Both the position numbers and the translations under genes were made by a program. DNA of 26,820 nucleotides from DAIDJM01 sp964250215 (GTDB lineage Bacteria; Pseudomonadota; Alphaproteobacteria; Acetobacterales; Acetobacteraceae): the NCBI GenBank assembly GCA_964250215.1, contig CAXUEX010000022.1:1-26820 (forward strand). Direction: 5' to 3'. The notes beneath the pieces were generated by a model. It was given only the letters and a program-made list of their open reading frames with translations, ran no database searches and had not been told where the DNA came from. This document shows positions 15,999-23,811 of the stretch, in pieces (the stretch's first letter is position 1; each line of letters opens with the position of its first letter).

Positions 15999-16017
15999 GG
16001 TTGGCACTGAACCAACC
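15999..16017. promoter_or_regulatory. Inverted repeat GGTTGG-N7-CCAACC upstream of the esterase gene
   Basis: GGTTGG (15999-16004) and CCAACC (16012-16017) form a perfect 6-bp inverted repeat, 41 bases upstream of the ATG at 16059 and just before the palindrome AACCGGTT (16014-16021). It may be an operator or leader hairpin for the hydrolase/PQQ enzyme pair. A TTGACA at 15973-15978 lies upstream but has no acceptable -10 at the right distance. Confidence 0.35.
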
Positions 16018-16058
16018 GGTTTTCTTAGTCTCTGGCCGGTGGGCGCGCGGGAAGGTTC

Positions 16059-17123
16059 ATGCAGGTTCTCACATCGCTGATCGTGGCTGTGTTCGGCTTG
16101 GCGTTGGCTGGGGTGGCGTCGGCCGAAACATGGGGCTGCCCGGACGGGTATCGGGTTCATGCGGGCCTGAACACCGATTTCCCTTCTGACGGTGCCAAGC
16201 GGGCGTTCATCGTGGTGCCGCCGAAGAACACGGACGGACCGGCGCCGGTGTGGGTGCCGCTTACTGGATCCGTGGAATCGACCAACGACAATCTGCATGT
16301 TCAGCGCAGCGGGGCGAACGCCGAATTGGCCGAGCATGGCTTTATGGTGATCGGGCCGATTCGCGAATGCGCCGACCAGGATCCGGATGTTCGCGGCGGC
16401 ATTTGCAACGGGCCGGGCCATGATGGCTGGACCTGGAACCCGTGGCACGAAGGCCGGGCACCGGGTGCGGCAGGCGATCGATTCAAGAACGATGAAGGCC
16501 GGGACTCGCGCTTTCTGGTATCGATGGTGAAATGCGTTGGCACGAAATTTAAGCTGGATGTACGGCGGCTCTATATTGGCGGGATTTCCTCCGGCGGGAC
16601 GATGACCAACCGGGCGCTGACGTTCCGTTCGGATTTCTGGGCCGGCGGCATGCCGATATCGGGCGAATGGTATGTGACGCGTGACGATGGCTCGGCGCTT
16701 TCCTTCGATGCCGCGCGCGATGCCGTGAAGGCCGCGCCGACGGCGATCCACCAGGGGCGTGCTGGGCCGTTTCCGCTGCATGGCGCATTGCAGCCGATGA
16801 TCGTGATCGTGGTGTGGGGCGGCGAGAAGGACATCTGGTATTGCGGATCGGTGCTGTGTTCCGATTACCGGCCTTCGACGCAATCCGCGGCCAATTATTA
16901 CGCATCATTCAAGGATGTCGTGGAGATTTCCTGCACGGTGCCTGACGGGCATATGTGGCCGCAGGTGAGCACGAATGCTTTCAATTTGTGGGCGCTGACG
17001 ACTTTGGCTTCCTTCCCGAAGGGCTCGAACCCAGCGCAGTTCAAGCTTGCACCGCCGCCCGAGGGCTATAGTTGCAAGCGAGGGCCGTTCACCGACCATT
17101 ATGGCGCGCTATCCGCCGGCTGA
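16059..17123 (+). CDS. Secreted alpha/beta hydrolase, PHB-depolymerase/oxidised-PVA-hydrolase-like
   Basis: A 354-residue exported esterase-like protein: signal peptide 1-23 (ending GVASAET), then an alpha/beta hydrolase with the lipase box GISSG (Ser177), Asp258 in GGEKDIW and His298 in PDGHMWP as the probable triad. Several cysteines suggest disulfides. The size, export and serine motif fit the COG3509 depolymerase-like group that includes oxidised polyvinyl alcohol hydrolases (OPH/PvaB), which cleave beta-diketones in oxidised PVA. The gene ends 15 bases before a PVA-dehydrogenase-like gene, the arrangement seen in pva operons of Sphingopyxis. GGGAAGG precedes the ATG. A plain polyester depolymerase or feruloyl-esterase-like role is possible; the family is sure, the substrate is not. 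Confidence 0.8.
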   Translation: MQVLTSLIVAVFGLALAGVASAETWGCPDGYRVHAGLNTDFPSDGAKRAFIVVPPKNTDGPAPVWVPLTGSVESTNDNLHVQRSGANAELAEHGFMVIGPIRECADQDPDVRGGICNGPGHDGWTWNPWHEGRAPGAAGDRFKNDEGRDSRFLVSMVKCVGTKFKLDVRRLYIGGISSGGTMTNRALTFRSDFWAGGMPISGEWYVTRDDGSALSFDAARDAVKAAPTAIHQGRAGPFPLHGALQPMIVIVVWGGEKDIWYCGSVLCSDYRPSTQSAANYYASFKDVVEISCTVPDGHMWPQVSTNAFNLWALTTLASFPKGSNPAQFKLAPPPEGYSCKRGPFTDHYGALSAG

Positions 17124-17138
17124 TTGCGATTGCGGGTG

Positions 17139-19195
17139 ATGAACAAGCGTTTTTCCATCGCGTGCGCGGTAGCCGTTGCATTGATCGTTTCGGGGTGGAA
17201 CGCGATGCTGCGCCCGGCGACGGCCGCGCCCCTGCCTGGCAACGGCAACGGGGTTATCGGCATGTTGAGCGGCGAAGGTGGCGCGCCGCAGCTCGGAGCC
17301 AAGCTGTATGGGGAACGATGCGCCGCCTGCCATGATCATCCGGCCGGCCGCACGCCCTCCAAGGCCGCGATTTCGCAGAACACGCGGGTTTTCATCGCCA
17401 CGACGCTCTCCGGTGGCATCATGCAGCCGATGGCGGAGGGGCTTTCGCCGTATGAGATTGCGTCGATCGCGGCCTATTTGTCTTCGCGCGGCAGCGGCGC
17501 CGTTCAGGGTGCGGGCCCGGAAGCGCCGCTTTGCAAAGGCCGGCCGACGCCGATCGACCTTGCCACGAAAGATCAGTGGAATGGCTGGGGCGCCGGTGGC
17601 GAGCAGGCGCGGTTTCAGCCCTATCCGGGCTTCGCCGCGGCGGACGTGCCGCATTTGAAACTGAAATGGGCGTTCGCCTACGCCAATTCGCGCGGCGGCC
17701 AGGCGACCGTGATGGGGGATCGGTTGTTCTTGAATGCCTCGTCCGGCACGGTGTATGCGCTGGATGCGAAAACCGGCTGTGCTTATTGGCGTTTCGATGC
17801 GCCGGCAACTACGCGCGGATCGATCACGGTTGGTGCATTGCCGAGTGCGCCGAGCCATTATGCAATCTATTTCACGGATTACACGCGCACCGCCTATGCG
17901 TTGGATGCCGATAGCGGTGCCGTGGTGTGGAAAACCCAGATAGATACGCAACGCGAAGTGCAGATGACGGGGTCTGCGACGCTGCATGACGGCAAGCTGT
18001 NNNNNNNNNNNNNNNNNNNNNNNNNNNNNNNNNNNNNNNNNNNNNNNNNNNNNNNNNNNNNNNNNNNNNNNNNNNNNNNNNNNNNNNNNNNNNNNNNNNN
18101 ACGCAACGCGAAGTGCAGATGACGGGGTCTGCGACGCTGCATGACGGCAAGCTGTTCGTTCCGGTTTCGTCGGCCGAGGAGGCGATCGCGACCAATCCGA
18201 AATACGAGTGTTGCAAGTTCCGAGGCGCGGTGGCGGCGCTGGACGCGCAGACCGGCAAGCTGCTTTGGAAGACCTATGTGACGCCCGAGCCCGCCAAACC
18301 GTTCAAGCTGAATTCCGCCGGCGTGCAGATGTATGGGCCTGCTGGCGGCGCGATCTGGTCGGCGCCCACGATCGATGCCAGGCGACATATGATCTATGTG
18401 GGCACTGGCGATTCCTATACCGATCTTGGGTTTTCGACGGCGGACGCGGTGCTTGCGCTGGACGAGGACACCGGCGCCATACGATGGGCGACACAACTCA
18501 CGCGGCACGATGCCTATATCGACGGTTGCGACGGCATGGTGCAAGCGGCCAATTGCCCGGAGAAATTGGGCCAGGATGACGATATCGGCGCGTCGCCGAT
18601 CCTGCACGATTTGCCGAACGGCCGTCAGGTGCTGCTCGTTGGGCAGAAATCCGGCAAGGTTTATGCGCTCGATCCGGATGGCGGCCGTGTGATCTGGTCG
18701 CGGCGGCTGAGCCCGGGCGGCCCGCTGGGCGGCATAGAATTCGGGCTGGCGAGCGAGGGCGAAACGCTGTTTGCGCCGATTTCGGACATCTTTGCGTCGT
18801 TCTTCTGGGCGGACCCTGGGATTGCCGCGCTGCGGATCAGCGATGGCGCCGTTCTATGGCGAACGCGCCCGCCGACGCGATCCTGCGACTGGAACAACGT
18901 TTTTTGTTTCCGTGGCATTTCGCAGGCTGTATCGGCGGCGCCCGGCGTGGTTTTCGGGGGCTCGATGGACGGATGGTTTCGCGCATTCGATACCGCCAGC
19001 GGCAAGATCGTGTGGGAATACGACACCGGCGCGAAGGCCGTAATGACCGTGAGCGGGCAGGCGGCGCAGGGCGGCGTGATGGACGGCGCCGGCCCGACGA
19101 TTGCCGGTGGCACGGTCTATGTGAATTCGGGATACTGGGCGCGGTCGGGCAGGCCGGGGTCCGTGCTCATGGCATTTTCGGTGAATGGGCGTTGA
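17139..19195 (+). CDS. Cytochrome c-PQQ dehydrogenase, polyvinyl alcohol dehydrogenase-like (interrupted by an artificial gap)
   Basis: Signal peptide (1-31), then a cytochrome c domain with CAACH (Cys61 to His65), then an eight-bladed-type PQQ propeller: seven docking motifs such as YALDAKTGCAYW, YALDADSGAVVW, VAALDAQTGKLLW, LALDEDTGAIRW, YALDPDGGRVIW and RAFDTASGKIVW are visible. WNGWGAGGEQARFQPYPGFAAADVPHLKLKWAF is the entry segment typical of PVA dehydrogenases, which oxidise secondary alcohols of the polymer in the periplasm and pass electrons to cytochrome c. The two halves are in different frames across the N gap, but removing the Ns and one copy of the 55-base overlap (155 bases) restores one frame of 633 residues. 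So the gene is intact. Confidence 0.85.
17946..18155. other. Assembly gap (100 N, 18001-18100) between identical 55-base contig ends
   Basis: Bases 17946-18000 and 18101-18155 are identical over all 55 positions. This is what a scaffolder leaves when two contigs sharing a k-mer-length overlap are joined with a fixed run of N. Collapsing the duplicate joins the dehydrogenase frame exactly. It is not a biological repeat. Confidence 0.95.
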
Positions 19196-19205
19196 GGATG
19201 GCGCC

Positions 19206-21014
19206 ATGCCGTGCGCGTGCGGCAGCGGGCTGCGGCATCGCTCGTGTTGCGGGGCAAAAGTCGAGGCGGGCGGATTCGCCACCACGCCGGCGCCGGTGCC
19301 CTCGGATGTTGCGGTCGCGGAGCAGCAGGCTTTAGCAGCAAAGGCCGCTGGCGACATTGCAGGCGCGTCACGTTTCCTGCTGGATGTTCTGGAACGCGAT
19401 CCCTGGCGGCCGCGTGCGCTGCATCTACTTTACGAATTACGCAAGGCGGAAGGGCGGAGATCGGCGGCGGAAGCGTTGATACGGCGGCTGCTGGCGATGG
19501 AGCCGAACCGCTTCGGCTTCATCAACGAATTGGTGCTGCTACTGCTGAGCCGGGGCGCCGGTGTGGAGGCGGTGCAACATGCCAGGCATGGCATCCGCTT
19601 GCAGCCCAGTGGAGGCCAAGCGCATCTTCTCATGGCGTTGTCGCTGACCGAGGCTGACCGGCCGTTTGACGCAGAATATCACTATTTGCGCGCCATCGAA
19701 TTTTCCAACCGGCGCGACCCTGCCGTGCTGGTGAATTATGCATTGTGCCTGACGCGGCAAGGCAGGCTGACGCAAGCACGCGTGTTGTATGAGGAAGCGC
19801 TTGTGTCAGCGCCCGAAGAGATTCAGGCGTTGATGGGTCTGGCGCGATTGGAGGAAGCGGACGGGAGATTGGATGCGGCGCTGGCGTGGACGGATCGGGC
19901 GCTGACGGATCTCCCGGATGATCCAGGCCTGCAACTGCTTCGGGCAACAATCCTGATGCGCCAGGGGCGGAGGGATAGCGTGGCCGCAATGTTGGACCTT
20001 CCCGGCTTGCAGGCGGCGCGGCTGGGTGTGCGCGAGCTGCTTGAAAAAGGTCGGCTGTTCGATGAACTCGGTCGGTTTGCCGAGGCATTCGCGGCGTTCG
20101 ATGCCGGCAAGCGGAGGCTGCGCGAAGCCACCGGCCGGAGCTACATGGATCGGGAAACGGCGGTGGAGATCGCGCGGCTGAAGGGTTTTTTCACGCGAAA
20201 GCTTCTTGCCACACTGCCGCGCGCGACAATGCGGGCCGACATGGCGCAGCCGATCTTCATCGTGGGGTTTCCACGGTCCGGCACCACGTTGATGGAACAG
20301 ATGCTGAGCGCCCATCCTGGGATCTCAGGCTGTGGCGAGCTGACCTTCTTGCAAGACCTGGTTCGGCGAATGCCGCTTCTTCTGGATAGTCCGTTTTCGT
20401 ATCCGGACGCGCTCTCAGAATTGTGGGTTTCGGACCGGCGGGAGGAACTGGCAGGGCTGCGGGACCATTATCTTCGCAGGGTGGGTCAGCTTGGCTTGGT
20501 GAGCGAAGGGGCAGCGTGGTTCACCGACAAGATGCCGCTCAACGAAATGCATCTCGGCCTGATTTCGCTGCTGTTTCCTGCTTCGCCGGTGATCTATGTG
20601 CAGCGGCACCCGCTCGATGCGGTGCTTTCGGCCTATTCCCACCTGCTGACGCATGGCGGTTATTGCGCCTATGCGCTGGAGACAGCCGCGCTGCACTATG
20701 CTCGCACTTCGGATCTGGTGGCGCATTACCGGCGCGAGCTGGACATGCGCTTTCATGCGGTGCGGTATGAAGACCTTCTGGACCGGCCGGAAGAAAGCGT
20801 GCGTGCGGTTCTGGAATGCGTTGGAGTCGCGTTCGACCCCGCCTGCTTGCGGTTCCACCAGAACCCGCGGCGCGCGCCGACGGCGAGCTACGCTCAGGTG
20901 CGGGAGGAACTCCACAGCCGGTCTCGCTATCGTTATCGCAACTACATGCGCGAACTCGAACGTGTTGTTCCTATCCTGCGGCCATTGATGAACAGGCTGG
21001 GGTATGAAGTTTGA
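19206..21014 (+). CDS. SEC-C/TPR/sulfotransferase fusion protein
   Basis: A 602-residue protein of three parts. Residues 3-15 are a SEC-C zinc-binding motif (CACGSGLRHRSCC). Residues 30-290 are tetratricopeptide-like helical repeats. From about 345 to the end is a sulfotransferase domain (Sulfotransfer_3 type) with the PAPS 5'-phosphosulfate loop FIVGFPRSGTT (351-361), a 3'-phosphate motif YVQRHPLDAVLSAYS (Arg467, Ser475) and a C-terminal RYRNYMRELERV. TPR-sulfotransferases in Proteobacteria resemble tyrosylprotein sulfotransferases; acceptors are mostly unknown. The ATG at 19206 with GAGGA upstream is preferred to the ATG at 19185, which overlaps the dehydrogenase stop. It follows that gene closely and may be co-transcribed. 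Confidence 0.9.
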   Translation: MPCACGSGLRHRSCCGAKVEAGGFATTPAPVPSDVAVAEQQALAAKAAGDIAGASRFLLDVLERDPWRPRALHLLYELRKAEGRRSAAEALIRRLLAMEPNRFGFINELVLLLLSRGAGVEAVQHARHGIRLQPSGGQAHLLMALSLTEADRPFDAEYHYLRAIEFSNRRDPAVLVNYALCLTRQGRLTQARVLYEEALVSAPEEIQALMGLARLEEADGRLDAALAWTDRALTDLPDDPGLQLLRATILMRQGRRDSVAAMLDLPGLQAARLGVRELLEKGRLFDELGRFAEAFAAFDAGKRRLREATGRSYMDRETAVEIARLKGFFTRKLLATLPRATMRADMAQPIFIVGFPRSGTTLMEQMLSAHPGISGCGELTFLQDLVRRMPLLLDSPFSYPDALSELWVSDRREELAGLRDHYLRRVGQLGLVSEGAAWFTDKMPLNEMHLGLISLLFPASPVIYVQRHPLDAVLSAYSHLLTHGGYCAYALETAALHYARTSDLVAHYRRELDMRFHAVRYEDLLDRPEESVRAVLECVGVAFDPACLRFHQNPRRAPTASYAQVREELHSRSRYRYRNYMRELERVVPILRPLMNRLGYEV

Positions 21015-21036
21015 GGAAGCGCCCAGCCGCCGTTGC

Positions 21037-21900
21037 TCAGGAAGGCGGCCGCAGGTCGGGGCCCCAGGTGATGACAGGCGGGTTTTCGGCCTCGGCAATG
21101 CGGCTGGTGGTGTTGTCGAGCAGGTCGCGCCAGCGATTGCCGTTGAACACGTAAAAGCGGCCTTCCTTCATCGCTTCCAGCGTGGCCTCGGCAATGTCGG
21201 CGGGCGGCACGCCGGCGGATTGAAACTGGTCGGATCCGCGCATGTATTCGGCTTGCGCAAACTCGCGGTCGCTCCACGGCTGGTCGGCCTTCGGGCGGTT
21301 GCGCCAGGATTTGTTAATGGCCGTATCGACCATGCCGGGACATACCACGCTGACGCCGATCTTCGTGTTGAACGCGGCCATCTCGCTATAGAGCGATTGG
21401 CTGAGCGACAGCACGGCCGCTTTCGAAGAGCAGTAAGGCGCATGGTCGCCGATGCCGTGGAAGGAAGCGAGCGAGGCCGTGTTCACCACGTGGGAATCCT
21501 CGCCCTGCTGCATCAGAATCGGCACGAACGCCTTAATGCCGTGGATCACGCCCCAGATGTTCACATCGTGCACCCAGCGCCAGTCATCCAGGCTCATCTT
21601 GAAAATCGGCCCGGTGATGGAAACGCCGGCATTGTTGCAAACCACGTGAACTTTGCCGAAGCGTTCGAGGGTGGCGTTCGCCAATGCCTCCACTTCGGAA
21701 AATTTGCTCACGTCGCAGCGCACGGCATGCGTTTCCACCCCACTCGCCTGCAATCGCTGCACCGCGCCATCGAGCGCTTCGGGCTCAATATCGGCGAGCA
21801 CCAGCTTCATGCCCTCGGCGCCGAAGCGTTCGGCCATGGCAAGGCCGATGCCGCTTGCGCCGCCGGTGATGACCGCGATCTTGCCGGCGAAATTCTTCAT
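21037..21900 (-). CDS. Short-chain dehydrogenase/reductase (SDR)
   Basis: A 287-residue NAD(P)-dependent oxidoreductase. The cofactor loop TGGASGIG (12-19), DVS at the end of strand 3, NNAG, the active-site Ser in NTASLAS and YCSSK (catalytic Tyr and Lys) are all present, followed by PGMVDTAI. Asp at the end of strand 2 (VLADIEP) suggests NAD preference. Substrate unknown. Its ATG overlaps the stop of the upstream SDR gene (ATGA), so the two are coupled; the C-terminal part, with FYVFNGNRWRDLLDN, is longer than in the minimal SDR. It converges on the sulfotransferase gene with a 22-base gap. Confidence 0.92.
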   Translation of the reverse strand: MKNFAGKIAVITGGASGIGLAMAERFGAEGMKLVLADIEPEALDGAVQRLQASGVETHAVRCDVSKFSEVEALANATLERFGKVHVVCNNAGVSITGPIFKMSLDDWRWVHDVNIWGVIHGIKAFVPILMQQGEDSHVVNTASLASFHGIGDHAPYCSSKAAVLSLSQSLYSEMAAFNTKIGVSVVCPGMVDTAINKSWRNRPKADQPWSDREFAQAEYMRGSDQFQSAGVPPADIAEATLEAMKEGRFYVFNGNRWRDLLDNTTSRIAEAENPPVITWGPDLRPPS

Positions 21901-22712
21901 CGCGCGCTGCTCCACGAAGCTGCATCTGTCACGTAATGCGAAAGACCGTCANNNNNNNNNNNNNNNNNNNNNNNNNNNNNNNNNNNNNNNNNNNNNNNNN
22001 NNNNNNNNNNNNNNNNNNNNNNNNNNNNNNNNNNNNNNNNNNNNNNNNNNNTGGCTTTCGCCAAATTGCCGGTGAGTTTCGCGAGCTTGGCTTGCGCGTG
22101 CGCCGGTTCCAGTTCGGCGGCCGCCTTCGAGCCGCCGAAGAAGATCGGCGTGGCGATCGCACCCGGCGAGATGGAGTTCACGGTGATGCCGAAACGGCCC
22201 AGCTCCATGCCGGCGAGCCTGGTGGCGTGGTTCACGCCGGCTTTGGCCATGGAATAGAGGTATTCGCCCATATGCGTGCGTTGGGCGGCGATGCTGCCGT
22301 TGTTGATGATGCTGCCGCGCGCTTGCGCCTGCATCACGGGCGCCGCGTGGCGAATGCCGAACACCACGGAGCCGAGCAGCAGGTTCATGGCGTAGGTGAA
22401 ATCCGCCTGCGTCACGGTTTCCAGCGTGCCCGGGGTTGGGCCGCCGGCGTTGTTAAACAGGCAATCCAGCCGGCCGAACGCGGCCTGCGTTGCGTCGATG
22501 GCGCGCTTGATGTCGGCTTCGCGGGACACGTCGGTCTGCACGAAGCTTGCCGCCGCTCCCAGCGCCTTTGCCATTTGCGCGCCCTTCTCGGCATTGCGCG
22601 CGGCGATCATCACCTGCGCGCCTTCCGCCACGAACAGCTCCACGGTGGCCTCGCCGATGCCGCTGGTGCCACCGGTGACCAACGCCACCTTGCCTGCCAG
22701 GCGTCCTGCCAT
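21897..22712 (-). CDS. Short-chain dehydrogenase/reductase with an assembly gap in its 3' part
   Basis: The N-terminal 220 residues are a typical SDR: TGGTSGIG (13-20), NNAGG, SIINNGS, YSMAKAG (Tyr/Lys pair) and SPGAIATPIF. The region after residue 220 is hidden by 100 N (21952-22051). The distal piece reads DGLSHYVTDAASWSSAR and stop, which fits the usual SDR ending after a VVDGG-like motif. The placeholder length happens to keep the frame; the true number of missing residues is unknown. AAGGAG lies 8 bases before the ATG. It sits 49 bases after the lactonase-like gene and overlaps the next SDR start, making a three-gene operon. Confidence 0.88.
   Translation of the reverse strand: MAGRLAGKVALVTGGTSGIGEATVELFVAEGAQVMIAARNAEKGAQMAKALGAAASFVQTDVSREADIKRAIDATQAAFGRLDCLFNNAGGPTPGTLETVTQADFTYAMNLLLGSVVFGIRHAAPVMQAQARGSIINNGSIAAQRTHMGEYLYSMAKAGVNHATRLAGMELGRFGITVNSISPGAIATPIFFGGSKAAAELEPAHAQAKLAKLTGNLAKAXXXXXXXXXXXXXXXXXXXXXXXXXXXXXXXXXXDGLSHYVTDAASWSSAR
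21952..22051. other. Assembly gap of 100 N inside the second SDR gene
   Basis: The flanks do not share an overlapping sequence, unlike the gap at 18001, so real bases are probably missing here. Both flanks belong to one SDR reading frame. Confidence 0.95.
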
Positions 22713-22761
22713 GCTTCATTCTCCTTGATAAGTGCGCCGGAAATATGTTTTGCTATCGGAC

Positions 22762-23610
22762 CTACGATGGAGCGACGCCGGGAACCGTCACCTCGAAAGC
22801 CTCGATGCGGCCGTTGCGTTCCGTGTTCTGACGCTGCGGATCGTGCGAATCCGCGGTGCAGACGAAGAGGGTGCGGCGATATTGGCCGCCCAGCGCGCAG
22901 GCAAACGCACCGCGGCCGGTATCGATGCGTTGCAGCACCTCGCCGCCTTCGCGCACACGCAGGCAGCCGGTTGTTGTTGGCGAAGCGACCCAGATCGCGC
23001 CCTCCGCATCCAGGCAGATGCCGTCGGGCACCGCGCCACCTTCGAGTTGCGCCCAAATGCGCCGCTGCGAAAGATTGCCGTCCGCATCTATATCAAACGC
23101 GGTGAGCCGCGCGCCCCAGGTTTCGGCGACGATGAGCGTGCGCCCTTCGGCGGCGATGACCATGCCGTTGGGGAACAGCAGATCTTGCGCGACCACGCGG
23201 GAAGCGCCGTTCGGGTCCACACGCACCAGCACGGTGGGCACGGGCGCTTCCACGCCGTCGAGCTCGAAGCCGAAATTGCCGACATAGGCGCGGCCTTGCG
23301 CGTCCACGATCATGTCGTTCAGGCGGCGCGGCACCAGCCCCGACAAATCGGCGTGCAGAGCGAGGCGGCCGTCCGGCTCCATGCGCAACACGCGCTTGTC
23401 TTCCATGGAGACGACGAGCAGGCGGCCATCGGGCAGCCAGCCCAGGCCCGAGGGGCGGCGCGGAATGTCGCAGATTTTTTCCACGCCGCCCGCAGCTTCA
23501 CGGCAGACCTGGAACGCGTGCATGTCGGACCACCACAGGGTGCCGTTGTGCCAACGTGGCGCTTCTGGAAAGGCGAGGCCGGTGGCGACGATCCGCGGTG
23601 CGTGTTCCAT
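22762..23610 (-). CDS. SMP-30/gluconolactonase-like protein
   Basis: A 282-residue six-bladed propeller protein of the SMP-30/gluconolactonase/LRE family, which hydrolyse sugar or other lactones using a divalent metal. The expected ligands are visible: Glu16 (FPEAPRW), Asn148 (LFPNGMV) and Asp196 (VPDGICLD). There is no signal peptide, so it is cytoplasmic. It is the first gene of an operon with two SDRs; a dehydrogenase that makes a lactone followed by a lactonase is a common pairing, but the substrate cannot be read from sequence. GGGGGACG lies rather far (about 12 bases) upstream of the ATG. Confidence 0.9.
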   Translation of the reverse strand: MEHAPRIVATGLAFPEAPRWHNGTLWWSDMHAFQVCREAAGGVEKICDIPRRPSGLGWLPDGRLLVVSMEDKRVLRMEPDGRLALHADLSGLVPRRLNDMIVDAQGRAYVGNFGFELDGVEAPVPTVLVRVDPNGASRVVAQDLLFPNGMVIAAEGRTLIVAETWGARLTAFDIDADGNLSQRRIWAQLEGGAVPDGICLDAEGAIWVASPTTTGCLRVREGGEVLQRIDTGRGAFACALGGQYRRTLFVCTADSHDPQRQNTERNGRIEAFEVTVPGVAPS

Positions 23611-23811
23611 GGCGGTGGTTTCGTCCCCCTCTGCGGCTTCGCGCAGCCTATGCCGAGCACGGAAGCCTCGCCAAGCCGCCTAGACCGGTCTTCTCAATCG
23701 GCTTCTTTTCAGCCGGCGGCAACCGCGTTTGACTTGCAGGGTAAAGCGGCCATACGGCTGGAGTTTGGCAGCAGCATACCAAAAGGCTCAAATCGGCGCC
23801 GGGAGGCATGG
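23611..23811. promoter_or_regulatory. Divergent intergenic region between lactonase and acyl-CoA synthetase genes
   Basis: These 201 bases must hold promoters for both directions. On the plus strand TTGACT (23729-23734) is followed after 16 bases by CATACG, a weak -10. GGGAGG (23801-23806) is a good ribosome binding site for the ATG at 23812. I see no convincing operator or hairpin. Confidence 0.3.

Noticed and set aside
17946..18155. Apparent 55-base direct repeat within the PQQ dehydrogenase gene
   Set aside because: It flanks a run of exactly 100 N and collapsing it restores the frame, so it is an assembly overlap, not a biological duplication or frameshift.
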